From Pseudomonas sp. B21-023 (lineage in GTDB: Bacteria; Pseudomonadota; Gammaproteobacteria; Pseudomonadales; Pseudomonadaceae), in assembly GCF_024749165.1 (NCBI RefSeq), contig NZ_CP087190.1:4809501-4873500 (forward strand): 64,000 bases of DNA, written 5' to 3'. Numbering within the stretch: the first letter of the stretch is position 1; the number at the start of each line of letters is the position of its first letter. The translations under genes and the position numbers were made by a program. The notes below the pieces were generated by a model. It searched no databases. It saw only the letters and a list, made by a program, of their open reading frames with translations, and had not been told where the DNA came from. This document shows, one piece after another, positions 35,504 through 44,429 of the stretch.

Positions 35504-36664
35504 ATGCTCAAGGCTCTGCGTTACTTCGGCTGGCCCCTGCTCACCGGTGTGCTGATCGCCATGCTGGTCATCCAGCGCTTCCCCGAATGGGTCGGCCTGC
35601 CCAGCCAGGACGTCAACCTGCAACAAGCCCCACAAACCACCAAGCTCATGCAGGGGCCGGTCTCCTATGCCGATGCCGTGACCCTGGCCGCGCCCGCAGT
35701 GGTCAATCTCTATACCACCAAAGTGGTGAACAAGAGCGCCCACCCGCTGTTCGAGGACCCGCAGTTCCGCCGCTTCTTCGGCGACAACCTGCCCAAGCAG
35801 CGCCGTTGGGAGTCGAGCCTCGGCTCGGCGGTAATCATGAGCCCGGAAGGCTACCTGCTGACCAACAACCACGTCACCAGCGGCGCCGACCAGATCGTCG
35901 TGGCCCTCAAGGATGGCCGCGAGACCCTCGCCCGGGTGATCGGCAGCGACCCGGAAACCGACCTGGCAGTACTGAAGATCGACCTCAAGAGCCTGCCGGC
36001 GATCACCATCGGCCGCTCCGACAGCATCCATATCGGTGACGTGACCCTGGCCATCGGCAACCCCTTTGGTGTCGGTCAGACCGTGACCATGGGCATCATC
36101 AGCGCCACCGGCCGCAACCAGCTGGGCCTCAACAACTACGAAGACTTCATCCAGACCGACGCGGCGATCAACCCGGGCAACTCCGGCGGTGCGCTGGTGG
36201 ATGCCAACGGCAACCTGGTGGGCATCAATACCGCGATCTTCTCCAAGTCCGGTGGTTCGCAAGGTATCGGCTTCGCCATCCCGGTCAAGCTGGCATTGGA
36301 GGTGATGAAGTCGATTATCGAGCATGGCCAGGTGATCCGTGGCTGGCTGGGCATCGAAGTGCAGCCGCTGAGCCAGGAACTGGCCGAATCGTTTGGCATG
36401 CAGGGGCGCCCGGGAATCGTGGTCGCCGGTATTTTCCGCGACGGGCCGGCGGCACGTGCGGGGCTACAACTGGGCGATGTGATCATGAGTATCAACGGCG
36501 AGCCCGCCGGTGACGGGCGCAAGTCGATGAACCAGGTGGCGCGGATCAAGCCGACCGACAAGATCAGCATCGAAGTGATGCGCAATGGTCAGCAGATCAA
36601 GCTGATCGCCGAGGTGGGCCTGCGGCCACCACCAGCGCCGGTGGCCGCCAAGGAAGAGAAGTAA
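35504..36664 (+). CDS. algW: AlgW, DegS-like periplasmic serine protease
   Basis: AlgW is the envelope-stress protease that makes the first cut in the anti-sigma factor MucA, releasing AlgU. The 386-residue protein has an N-terminal membrane anchor (residues 8-23), a trypsin-like domain with catalytic His123 (NNHV), Asp153 (ETDLAV) and Ser227 (GNSGGA), and one C-terminal PDZ domain (about 280-370) that senses exposed C-termini of outer-membrane proteins. The residue numbers equal those of P. aeruginosa AlgW. A REP cluster follows. Confidence 0.95.
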   Translation: MLKALRYFGWPLLTGVLIAMLVIQRFPEWVGLPSQDVNLQQAPQTTKLMQGPVSYADAVTLAAPAVVNLYTTKVVNKSAHPLFEDPQFRRFFGDNLPKQRRWESSLGSAVIMSPEGYLLTNNHVTSGADQIVVALKDGRETLARVIGSDPETDLAVLKIDLKSLPAITIGRSDSIHIGDVTLAIGNPFGVGQTVTMGIISATGRNQLGLNNYEDFIQTDAAINPGNSGGALVDANGNLVGINTAIFSKSGGSQGIGFAIPVKLALEVMKSIIEHGQVIRGWLGIEVQPLSQELAESFGMQGRPGIVVAGIFRDGPAARAGLQLGDVIMSINGEPAGDGRKSMNQVARIKPTDKISIEVMRNGQQIKLIAEVGLRPPPAPVAAKEEK

Positions 36665-36679
36665 GGCTACAGGTGTGGG

Positions 36680-36893
36680 GCCGCTCAGCGGCCCCTTTAC
36701 CGCGTCACGTAGCCACGACAAGCCGGCTCCCAAAGTTGCTATAGGCCTGATTGATGTGGGAGCAACTGCCCTGTTTCGTTTGCAAGGGCCTCATCGCTGG
36801 CAAGCCAGCTCCCACAGGGACGGCGCTTGAATTGAGGGCCGCGCGGTCGGAGTGGGAGCCGGCTTGCCGGCGAAAGGGCCGCGAAGCGGCCCC
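36680..36893. repeat. Cluster of REP elements and fragments
   Basis: At least three REP units are visible: GACAAGCCGGCTCCCA near 36717-36732, a copy with ATCGCTGGCAAGCCAGCTCC at 36786-36817, and an inverted copy TGGGAGCCGGCTTGCCGGCG at 36852-36893 with a GGGCCGCGAAGCGGCCCC flank. They fill the gap between convergent algW and aapP. Confidence 0.9.
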
Positions 36894-36900
36894 GGGTACA

Positions 36901-37665
36901 TCAATGCAGGATCTGGCTGAGGAACAGCCTGGTTCGATCACTGCGCGGCCGGTCGAAGAAGTCGTCCGGCGCCGCCTGCTCGACGATCTCCCCCTTGTCC
37001 ATGAAGATCACCCGGTTCGCCACGGTGCGGGCAAAGCCCATCTCGTGGGTCACGCAGAGCATGGTCATGCCATCCTCGGCCAGGCTGACCATGGTGTCGA
37101 GCACCTCCTTGACCATCTCCGGGTCCAGCGCCGAAGTCGGTTCGTCGAACAGCATGATCTTCGGCTTCATGCACAGCGCCCGGGCAATCGCCACCCGCTG
37201 CTGCTGACCGCCGGACAACTGCCCGGGGTACTTGTGCGCCTGCTCCGGAATGCGCACGCGCTCGAGGAAGTGCATGGCGATTTCCTCTGCCTTGCGCCGC
37301 GGCAGCTTGCGCACCCACATAGGCGCCAGGGTGCAGTTCTCGAGGATGGTCAGGTGCGGGAACAGGTTGAAGTGCTGGAACACCATGCCCACCTCGCGGC
37401 GGATCGCCTCGATCTGCTTGAGGTCGTTGGTCAGCTCGACGCCATCGACGACAATACGCCCCTGCTGGTGCTCTTCCAGCCGGTTAAGGCAGCGGATGGT
37501 GGTCGACTTGCCCGAGCCCGACGGCCCGCACAGCACGATACGCTCGCCCTGGCGCACGTTCAGGTTGATGTCCTTGAGCACATGGAACTGGCCGTACCAC
37601 TTGTTCACGCCCTGCATCTGGATGATGCCTTCGGGGCCGGCAGGCTGCTTGATCGCTTCACTCAT
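36901..37665 (-). CDS. aapP: AapP, ATPase of the general amino-acid ABC transporter
   Basis: A 254-residue ABC ATPase of the polar amino-acid (PAAT) class. Walker A GPSGSGKSTT is near residue 47, the signature LSGGQQQR near residue 152, Walker B IMLFDEPTSALDPE near residue 172, and the switch histidine is in CVTHEMGFA. The ATG at 37663-37665 is preceded by AGGAG. It is the last gene of aapJQMP. Confidence 0.93.
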   Translation of the reverse strand: MSEAIKQPAGPEGIIQMQGVNKWYGQFHVLKDINLNVRQGERIVLCGPSGSGKSTTIRCLNRLEEHQQGRIVVDGVELTNDLKQIEAIRREVGMVFQHFNLFPHLTILENCTLAPMWVRKLPRRKAEEIAMHFLERVRIPEQAHKYPGQLSGGQQQRVAIARALCMKPKIMLFDEPTSALDPEMVKEVLDTMVSLAEDGMTMLCVTHEMGFARTVANRVIFMDKGEIVEQAAPDDFFDRPRSDRTRLFLSQILH

Positions 37666-37675
37666 TTCGAAACTC

Positions 37676-38773
37676 CTAACGCTTGTGGCCAGTGTCCAGC
37701 TTGCGCTCCAGATGCATGGAGTAGCGGGACATACCGAAACAGAAAATCCAGAACACCAGGGCGGCGAACACATAGCCCTCGGTCGCCATGCCCAGCCAGG
37801 CCGGGTCGGCCGCGGCCTGCTTGACGCTGTTGAGCAGGTCGAACAGGCCGATGATGATCACCAGGCTGGTGTCCTTGAACAGGGCAATGAAGGTGTTGAC
37901 GATGCCAGGGATCACCAGCTTGAGCGCCTGGGGCAGGATCACCAGGCCCATCGCCCGCCAGTAGCCCAGGCCCATGGCCGCGGCGGCTTCGTACTGGCCC
38001 TTGGGGATGGCCTGCAGGCCGCCGCGCACCACCTCGGCGATGTACGCCGACTGGAACAGGATCACGCCGATCATCGCCCGCAGCAGCTTGTCGAAGCTCA
38101 TGCCTTCGGGCAGGAACAGCGGCAGCATCACCGAGGACATGAACAGTACGGTGATCAGTGGCACGCCGCGCCAGAACTCGATGAAGGTCACGCAGACCAC
38201 CTTCACCGCCGGCATGTTCGAGCGCCGCCCCAGCGCCAGCAGGATGCCCAGTGGCAACGCGCCGACAATGCCGACCGTGGCGATCACCAGGGTCAACATC
38301 AGGCCGCCCCATTGGCTGGTGGGCACGGTGTCCAGCCCTAGCGCGCCACCGTGCAGCAGGAGGTAGGCCAGGATCGGGTACACCACCAGGAAGCCCAGGC
38401 CATACACAGCCTTGCGCGGGAAGCGCTTGATGAACAACGGGGCCGCGCCGAGCACGGCGAGCCACACGGTCAGGTCGACGCGCCAGCGCAGTTCCGTCGG
38501 GTAATAGCCGTACATGAACTGGCCGAAGCGCTGCTGGATGAACACCCAGCAGGCGCCCTCCTTGGTGCAGTCGGCGCGGGTGGTGCCAACCCAGTTGGCG
38601 TCGATGAACGCCCACTGCACCAGCGGCGGCACGATCAGCCACACCAGGTACAGCGCGAACAGCGTCAGCAATGTGTTGAGCCAGCTGGAGAACAGGTTGG
38701 CCCGCATCCAGGCGAGCACGCCAACGGTCTTCACCGGTGGCGGCATGTCGGGTTTGAAAACATGGGCTGTCAC
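37676..38773 (-). CDS. aapM: AapM, permease of the general amino-acid ABC transporter
   Basis: A 365-residue inner-membrane permease with several hydrophobic segments and the cytoplasmic EAA loop (EAAAAMGLGYWRAMGLVILPQALKLVIPGIVN) that docks with AapP. The long N-terminal region before the transport domain is usual for AapM. A GTG start is used, preceded by GAGGG. It lies 10 bases after aapQ. Confidence 0.92.
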   Translation of the reverse strand: MTAHVFKPDMPPPVKTVGVLAWMRANLFSSWLNTLLTLFALYLVWLIVPPLVQWAFIDANWVGTTRADCTKEGACWVFIQQRFGQFMYGYYPTELRWRVDLTVWLAVLGAAPLFIKRFPRKAVYGLGFLVVYPILAYLLLHGGALGLDTVPTSQWGGLMLTLVIATVGIVGALPLGILLALGRRSNMPAVKVVCVTFIEFWRGVPLITVLFMSSVMLPLFLPEGMSFDKLLRAMIGVILFQSAYIAEVVRGGLQAIPKGQYEAAAAMGLGYWRAMGLVILPQALKLVIPGIVNTFIALFKDTSLVIIIGLFDLLNSVKQAAADPAWLGMATEGYVFAALVFWIFCFGMSRYSMHLERKLDTGHKR

Positions 38774-38783
38774 GGAAGGACCC

Positions 38784-39962
38784 TCACCGTTCGATCAGCG
38801 CAATGCGCTTGTTGTACCAGTTCATCAACAGCGAAATGCTGATGCTGATGGCGAGATAGACGCTCATGGTGATGGCGATCACCTCGATGGCCTGGCCGGT
38901 CTGGTTGAGCACGGTACCGGCGAACAGCGAGACCATCTCCGGATAGCCGATGCCGGCAGCCAGCGACGAGTTCTTCGCCAGGTTCAGGTACTGGCTGGTC
39001 AGCGGCGGGATGATCACCCGCAATGCCTGGGGGATGATCACCTTGCGCAGCGTCGGGCCTTCGCGCAGGCCCAGCGAACGGGCCGCCTCGGTCTGACCGT
39101 GGCTGACCGAACGGATACCCGAGCGCACGATCTCGGCGATGAACGCTGCGGTGTAGATGGTCAGCGCCAGGGTCAGCGCCAGCAGCTCGGGGATCAGCAC
39201 CCAACCGCCGACGAAGTTGAAGCCCTTGAGCTGCGGCACTTCCCAGTGCACCGGGCTGCCGAACAGCAACGCGCACACACCGGGGATGCCGATCAGCAGC
39301 AGCAGGCCCACCCAGAACTTGTGGAACGGCTGGCCGGTTTCATCGAAACGCTTGTTGGCCAGGCGCACCATCAACACGATGGCGACGATCGCCAGCACCA
39401 GCGCGATCATGAACGGCCAGAAGCCCTCGGCCATGGCGGCGCCAGGCATGTTCAGGCCACGGTTGCTGATGAAGAAGGTGCCGTCGATATTGATGCTGCC
39501 CCGCGGCCCCGGCAGGGTCAGGAACACGGCGAAGTACCAGAACAGGATCTGCAACAGCGGTGGGATGTTGCGGAAGGTCTCCACGTACACCGTCGCCAGC
39601 TTGCTGATCATCCAGTTCGGCGACAGCCGCGCCACGCCGATGATGAAGCCCAGCAAGGTAGCCAGGATGATGCCGATGAAGGTCACCAGCAGGGTGTTGA
39701 GCAGGCCGATGACGAACACCCGGGCGTAGCTGTCCGATTCCACGTAGGGGATCAGGTGCTGGGCGATGCCGAAGCCGGCACTGCGCTCGAGGAAGTCGAA
39801 GCCCGAGGTGATGCCCCGGTGCTGCAGGTTGGTCTGGGTGTTGTGGAACAGGTACCAGCCCAGGCCCACCACGAAGACCACGGTGAGGATCTGGAACAGC
39901 CACGCGCGCACACGTGGATCACTAAGGGAAAACCCTTTCCGTGCGCCGATTTGATTTTGCAT
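38784..39962 (-). CDS. aapQ: AapQ, permease of the general amino-acid ABC transporter
   Basis: A 392-residue inner-membrane permease, partner of AapM. The EAA loop is EAARSLGLREGPTLRKVIIPQALRVIIPPLTSQ, and the conserved AFIAEIVRSGIRSV precedes it. The ATG at 39960-39962 gives the usual start MQNQIGARKGFSLSDPRVRAW. A stable hairpin lies between it and aapJ. Confidence 0.92.
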   Translation of the reverse strand: MQNQIGARKGFSLSDPRVRAWLFQILTVVFVVGLGWYLFHNTQTNLQHRGITSGFDFLERSAGFGIAQHLIPYVESDSYARVFVIGLLNTLLVTFIGIILATLLGFIIGVARLSPNWMISKLATVYVETFRNIPPLLQILFWYFAVFLTLPGPRGSINIDGTFFISNRGLNMPGAAMAEGFWPFMIALVLAIVAIVLMVRLANKRFDETGQPFHKFWVGLLLLIGIPGVCALLFGSPVHWEVPQLKGFNFVGGWVLIPELLALTLALTIYTAAFIAEIVRSGIRSVSHGQTEAARSLGLREGPTLRKVIIPQALRVIIPPLTSQYLNLAKNSSLAAGIGYPEMVSLFAGTVLNQTGQAIEVIAITMSVYLAISISISLLMNWYNKRIALIER

Positions 39963-39993
39963 GAAGTGCCCCGAAAAGAAGGGATTCGAACGA

Positions 39994-40020
39994 CCCGCGG
40001 CGGCAGGATGCCGCCGCGGG
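39994..40020 (-). promoter_or_regulatory. Intercistronic hairpin between aapJ and aapQ
   Basis: Perfect 12-base arms (39994-40005 and 40009-40020) close a 3-base loop with no T run. Such hairpins after a binding-protein gene usually protect the upstream mRNA and lower expression of the permease genes, which is the inferred role here. Confidence 0.6.
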
Positions 40021-40029
40021 GTGCAGCCA

Positions 40030-41058
40030 TCAGCGCACAGGTGGCGCGTACTGGATGCCGCCGTTGTTCCACAGGGCATTCATGCCACGGTCGATCTTCA
40101 GGTCGGTGCTCTGGCCCAGGTTCTTCTCGAACACTTCGCCATAGTTGCCGACTTGCTTGACGATCTGCACTACCCAGTCCTTGGGCAGCTTGAGGTCCTT
40201 GCCGTACTCGCCATCGGCGCCCAGCAGGCGGGCGACGTCAGGGTTCTTGGTGGACTTGGCCTCGGCCTCGACGTTCTTCGAAGTGACCCCTGCTTCTTCC
40301 GCGTTGAGCATGGCGAACAGGGTCCACTTGACGATGCTGAACCATTCCTCGTCGCCCTTGCGCACGACCGGGCCCAGGGGCTCCTTGGAGATGGTTTCCG
40401 GCAGCACCACGTACTCGGTCGGCGCGGCCAGCTTGGAGCGCTGGGCGAACAGCTGCGACTTGTCCGAGGTCAGCACGTCGCAACGGCCGGACTCCAGCGA
40501 CTTGGCGCTCTCGTCGGAGGTGTCGAAGGTGATCGGGGTGTACTTGAGGTTGTTGGCGCGGAAATAGTCGGAGACGTTCAGTTCGGTGGTGGTACCGGCC
40601 TGGATGCAGATGGTGGCGCCGTCGAGCTCCTTGGCGCTGGAGACACCGAGCTTCTTGTTGGCGAGGAAACCGACGCCGTCATAATAGGTGACGCCGGCGA
40701 ACACCAGGCCCATGCCGGCATCACGCGAGCTGGTCCAGGTGGTGTTGCGCGACAGCACGTCGACTTCGCCGGACTGCAGCGCGGTGAAGCGCTCCTTGGC
40801 GTTGAGCTGGCTGAACTTGACCTTGGTCGCATCGCCGAACACGGCGGCAGCCACGGCGCGGCACACATCGGCGTCGATGCCGACGATCTTGCCCTGTGCG
40901 TCAGGCACGGAGAAGCCGGGAAGACCATCGCTCACGCCACACTGGACGAAGCCCTTCTTCTTCACCGCGTCGAGGGTGGCGCCGGCCTGGGCTAAGCTGG
41001 TGGCGCCCAGCGCGGCGGCGGCGGTCAGGACTGCCAGGGTGGTTTTCAACATCTTCAT
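40030..41058 (-). CDS. aapJ: AapJ, periplasmic amino-acid-binding protein
   Basis: A 342-residue solute-binding protein with a signal peptide (MKMLKTTLAVLTAAAALGATSLAQA). The mature start TLDAVKKKGFVQCGVSDGLPGFS and GKIVGIDADVCRAVAAAVFG are typical of general L-amino-acid receptors. The ATG at 41056-41058 is six bases after GGAGG. An in-frame TTG two codons earlier is not needed. It heads aapJQMP and supplies ligand to AapQM. Confidence 0.94.
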   Translation of the reverse strand: MKMLKTTLAVLTAAAALGATSLAQAGATLDAVKKKGFVQCGVSDGLPGFSVPDAQGKIVGIDADVCRAVAAAVFGDATKVKFSQLNAKERFTALQSGEVDVLSRNTTWTSSRDAGMGLVFAGVTYYDGVGFLANKKLGVSSAKELDGATICIQAGTTTELNVSDYFRANNLKYTPITFDTSDESAKSLESGRCDVLTSDKSQLFAQRSKLAAPTEYVVLPETISKEPLGPVVRKGDEEWFSIVKWTLFAMLNAEEAGVTSKNVEAEAKSTKNPDVARLLGADGEYGKDLKLPKDWVVQIVKQVGNYGEVFEKNLGQSTDLKIDRGMNALWNNGGIQYAPPVR

Positions 41059-41394
41059 CAACAACCTCCAAATCGCTCTTGTTGTATGAGCCGGAATTGC
41101 ACCGCACCCTTATGAGGCGCATCCGACCCCTTGTTGGCTTGTTTTTGGGTCAATTGGCGCAATGGGCTGTTCTATGACAGCCTTCGATCCACACGAGGGG
41201 TGTTACCGGGCCCGGCCCACCTCTTCGCATATCCAGGACGTAGCAAAGGGCGTACCACAGTCCACGGCTTAAGCGATAAAGCGGTAGTCAAGTAGGAAAA
41301 GTTGTAGAGTTGCGACAATCTTTTTCTGGCATTAACCGCCAATGCCTTCTTTTTAGGCACTACATCAGTACGCCAGCACTCTTTCGGAGCAGTC
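41059..41394. promoter_or_regulatory. Divergent aapJ/estB control region
   Basis: This 336-base gap has no credible gene. It must hold the aapJ promoter on the minus strand and the esterase promoter on the plus strand. I searched for a sigma54 -24/-12 element for aapJ and found no good match. Near the esterase end, GGCATT (41328-41333) and AATGCC (41341-41346) form a small hairpin followed by TTCTTTTT, resembling a weak terminator or attenuator 41 bases before the start codon. Confidence 0.45.
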
Positions 41395-42051
41395 ATGACC
41401 CAACCGCTGATTCTCGAACCGCAGAAAACCGCCGACGCCTGTGTGATCTGGTTGCACGGCCTGGGGGCCGACCGTTACGACTTCCTACCGGTAGCGGAAT
41501 TCATGCAGGAACGCCTGCTCAGCACCCGCTTCATCATGCCCCAGGCGCCAACCCGCCCGGTAACCATCAACGGCGGCTACCAGATGCCCAGCTGGTACGA
41601 CATCAAGGCCATGACCCCAGCGCGAGCCATCGACGAAGCGCAACTGGAAGAGTCGGCCGACCAGGTGATCGCCCTGATCAAGGCCGAACAGGCCAAGGGC
41701 ATCAACTTGTCGCGCATCTTCCTCGCCGGGTTTTCCCAGGGTGGTGCGGTGGTGCTGCACACAGCCTATATAAAGTGGCAGGAATCGTTGGGCGGGGTCA
41801 TCGCCCTCTCCACCTACGCGCCGACCTTCAGCGACGCGCAGCAGCTGAGTGCCTGCCAGCAGCGCACGCCGGCGTTGTGCCTGCACGGTGTGCACGACCC
41901 GGTGGTGATCCCCTCGATGGGCCGCACGGCGTTCGAGTACCTCAATACCTGGGGTGTGGCCGCCCAGTGGCATGAATACCCGATGGAGCACGAAGTGGTG
42001 GTCGAGGAACTGACGGACATCCACGACTGGCTGAGCCGCCAGTTGCAGTGA
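41395..42051 (+). CDS. estB: Carboxylesterase / acyl-protein-thioesterase-like hydrolase
   Basis: A 218-residue alpha/beta hydrolase equal in length to the crystallised Pseudomonas carboxylesterase. The catalytic Ser114 (AGFSQGG), Asp168 (GVHDPVV) and His199 (PMEHEVV) are all at the expected residues. The N-terminal VIWLHGLGADRYDF provides the oxyanion hole. These enzymes cleave short-chain esters in the cytoplasm. The natural substrate is unknown. Confidence 0.92.
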   Translation: MTQPLILEPQKTADACVIWLHGLGADRYDFLPVAEFMQERLLSTRFIMPQAPTRPVTINGGYQMPSWYDIKAMTPARAIDEAQLEESADQVIALIKAEQAKGINLSRIFLAGFSQGGAVVLHTAYIKWQESLGGVIALSTYAPTFSDAQQLSACQQRTPALCLHGVHDPVVIPSMGRTAFEYLNTWGVAAQWHEYPMEHEVVVEELTDIHDWLSRQLQ

Positions 42052-42143
42052 TTCTGTAGCCCAGCCCGTATTGCACTACGCCGCGCCCGATTCTTGCTTT
42101 ACACTGCCCGGCGTACATTCCTTAACCAGTTGACGAGACGACC

Positions 42144-43610
42144 GTGCTCAAGGCACTCAAGAAAATATTCGCCAAGGCAGACACCGCGCCACAGGCCGCC
42201 GAGCCCGTCGCCACGATCCCGCCCGCGCCAGCCGCGCAACCGGCTGCCGCCAAGGCCCCGACACGCCAGCACGCCAAGCCCAAGGCCGCCGCAAAGACCG
42301 CTGCCGAGCCGCAGCCCGCAGACCAACCGCGTGCCGAGCAACCGCCCAAGGACAAGCCGCGTCGCGAACGCAAGCCCAAACCCCAGGCCAGCCTGTGGAA
42401 GCCCGAGGACTTTGTGGTCGAGCCGCAGGAAGGCAAGACGCGTTTCCACGATTTCAAGCTCTCCAATGAGCTGATGCATGCCATCCACGACCTCGGCTTC
42501 CCCTATTGCACGCCGATCCAGGCCCAGGTCCTGGGTTACACCCTGCGCGGCCAGGACGCTATCGGCCGGGCCCAGACCGGCACCGGCAAGACCGCCGCGT
42601 TCCTGATCTCGATCATCTCGCAGCTGCAGCAGACCCCACCGCCCAAGGAACGCTACATGGGCGAGCCGCGGGCGCTGATCATCGCCCCGACCCGCGAGCT
42701 GGTGGTGCAGATCGCCAAGGATGCCCAGGCACTGACCAAGTACACCGGCCTGAACGTGATGAGCTTTGTCGGCGGCATGGACTTCGACAAGCAGCTCAAG
42801 TCGCTGGAAGCGCGCCATTGCGACATCCTGGTAGCCACCCCTGGCCGCCTGCTGGACTTCAACCAGCGCGGCGAGGTGCACCTGGACATGGTCGAGGTAA
42901 TGGTGCTGGACGAGGCCGACCGCATGCTCGATATGGGCTTCATCCCCCAGGTCCGCCAGATCATCCGCCAGACCCCGCCCAAGAGCGAGCGCCAGACCCT
43001 GCTGTTCTCCGCCACCTTCACCGACGACGTGATGAACCTGGCCAAGCAGTGGACCACCAACCCGGCCATCGTCGAGATCGAGCCGGAGAACGTCGCAAGC
43101 GAGACCGTCGAACAGCACGTCTACGCCGTGGCCGGCAGCGACAAGTACAAGCTGCTGTACAACCTGGTTACGCAGAACAAGTGGGAACGGGTGATGGTTT
43201 TCGCCAACCGCAAGGACGAGGTGCGGCGCATCGAGGAAAAACTGGTGCGCGACGGCATCAACGCCGCCCAGCTCTCGGGCGACGTGCCGCAGCACAAGCG
43301 TATCCGCACCCTGGAAAGCTTCCGTGAAGGGCGCATCACCGTGCTGGTCGCCACCGACGTGGCCGGCCGAGGCATCCACATCGACGGCATCAGCCATGTG
43401 ATCAATTTCACCCTGCCGGAAGACCCGGACGACTACGTGCACCGCATCGGCCGCACCGGTCGCGCCGGCACCAGCGGCGTGTCGATCAGCTTTGCCGGCG
43501 AGGACGATTCGTACCAGTTGCCGGCGATCGAAGAGTTGCTGGGGCGCAAGATCAAGTGCGAGATGCCGCCGGACGAGCTGTTGAAGCCCGTGCCGCGCAA
43601 GCATCATTGA
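42144..43610 (+). CDS. rhlB: RhlB-type DEAD-box RNA helicase
   Basis: A 488-residue ATP-dependent RNA helicase, a candidate partner of RNase E in RNA decay. An alanine-, proline- and lysine-rich disordered N-terminus (about 85 residues) precedes the core: Q motif FPYCTPIQAQ, Walker A AQTGTGKT near residue 150, DEADRMLDMGF near residue 257, SAT, and the C-terminal HRIGRTGRAG. The start is GTG. Pseudomonads encode several DEAD helicases, so the name RhlB rests on the best overall resemblance. Confidence 0.88.
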   Translation: MLKALKKIFAKADTAPQAAEPVATIPPAPAAQPAAAKAPTRQHAKPKAAAKTAAEPQPADQPRAEQPPKDKPRRERKPKPQASLWKPEDFVVEPQEGKTRFHDFKLSNELMHAIHDLGFPYCTPIQAQVLGYTLRGQDAIGRAQTGTGKTAAFLISIISQLQQTPPPKERYMGEPRALIIAPTRELVVQIAKDAQALTKYTGLNVMSFVGGMDFDKQLKSLEARHCDILVATPGRLLDFNQRGEVHLDMVEVMVLDEADRMLDMGFIPQVRQIIRQTPPKSERQTLLFSATFTDDVMNLAKQWTTNPAIVEIEPENVASETVEQHVYAVAGSDKYKLLYNLVTQNKWERVMVFANRKDEVRRIEEKLVRDGINAAQLSGDVPQHKRIRTLESFREGRITVLVATDVAGRGIHIDGISHVINFTLPEDPDDYVHRIGRTGRAGTSGVSISFAGEDDSYQLPAIEELLGRKIKCEMPPDELLKPVPRKHH

Positions 43611-43621
43611 ATGGCAGGATC

Positions 43622-43720
43622 GGGGCCGCTACGCTGCCCTATCGCCGGCAAGCCGGCTCCCACAGAGATACGCGCTCCTGTGGGAGCCGGCTTGCCGGCG
43701 ATCCGGGGCGCAGCCCCGGC
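43622..43720. repeat. Inverted pair of REP elements
   Basis: Two REP copies with core GCCGGCAAGCCGGCTCCCAC (about 43624-43664 and 43678-43718) face each other across about 13 bases, between convergent rhlB and moaE. Confidence 0.93.
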
Positions 43721-43734
43721 CAGCGAATAGAGCA

Positions 43735-44181
43735 TCACCAGCGCCCCGCCGCATCCTGGTCGCTCTGCTTGCCTTCCACCCAGCGCGGCCCTTCCTGGGT
43801 ATTCTCCTTCTTCCAGAACGGCGCCCGGGTCTTCAGGTAATCCATGATGAAGTTGCAGGCATCGAACGCCGCCTGCCGATGCGCGCTGGCCACGCCGACA
43901 AAGACAATCGGCTCGCCCGGTTCCAGGGCGCCGATTCGGTGCAGTACCTCGACCTTGAGCAGCGGCCAGCGCCCTTCGGCCTCGACCACGATCTTGGCCA
44001 GGGCCTTCTCGGTCATGCCCGGATAGTGCTCGAGGAACATCCCCGCCACCTCCCGGCCATCGTTGAAGTCGCGCACATAGCCGACAAACCCGACCACAGC
44101 GCCCACGCCGACATTGGCGGCGTGCATGGCGTTGACTTCGGCGCCCGGGTCGAAGGCCGCCTCCTGAACGCGCACGGCCAT
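43735..44181 (-). CDS. moaE: MoaE, molybdopterin synthase large subunit
   Basis: MoaE with MoaD converts precursor Z (cPMP) to molybdopterin. The 148-residue protein has GAVVGFVGYVRDFN, the HYPGMTEKAL motif, HRIGALEPGEPIVFVGVASAHR and the catalytic lysines in MDYLKTRAPFWKKE. The ATG at 44179-44181 lies six bases after GGAGG and two bases after the moaD stop. Confidence 0.95.
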   Translation of the reverse strand: MAVRVQEAAFDPGAEVNAMHAANVGVGAVVGFVGYVRDFNDGREVAGMFLEHYPGMTEKALAKIVVEAEGRWPLLKVEVLHRIGALEPGEPIVFVGVASAHRQAAFDACNFIMDYLKTRAPFWKKENTQEGPRWVEGKQSDQDAAGRW

Positions 44182-44183
44182 GG

Positions 44184-44429
44184 TCAACCTCCGGTCACAG
44201 GTGGGAAGAACGCGATCTCGTCACCCTCTTCCAATGGCTCATCGAGCCGGCACAGCTCTTCGTTGCGGGCACACATCAGGTTCTGCTCGGCCAGCACCGC
44301 GTAGTGTCCACCCTTGCCCGCCAAGGCCTGGCGCACGTCGTCCAGCACCTTGAAGTCGCCTTCCAGGCGCTCGGCGTCGATGCCCAGCAACTCACGGTAA
44401 CGGGCGAAATACATGACCTTGACCTTCAT
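44184..44429 (-). CDS. moaD: MoaD, molybdopterin synthase sulfur carrier
   Basis: An 81-residue ubiquitin-fold protein that carries sulfur as a thiocarboxylate on its C-terminal glycine. The chain begins MKVKVMYFARYRELLG and ends FFPPVTGG, the required Gly-Gly tail. The start overlaps the moaC stop by one base. Confidence 0.95.
   Translation of the reverse strand: MKVKVMYFARYRELLGIDAERLEGDFKVLDDVRQALAGKGGHYAVLAEQNLMCARNEELCRLDEPLEEGDEIAFFPPVTGG

Noticed and set aside
41059..41300. A possible sigma54 promoter for aapJ.
   Set aside because: GG and GC pairs ten bases apart occur near 41120-41145 but the surrounding consensus TGGCAC-N5-TTGCW is poorly matched.
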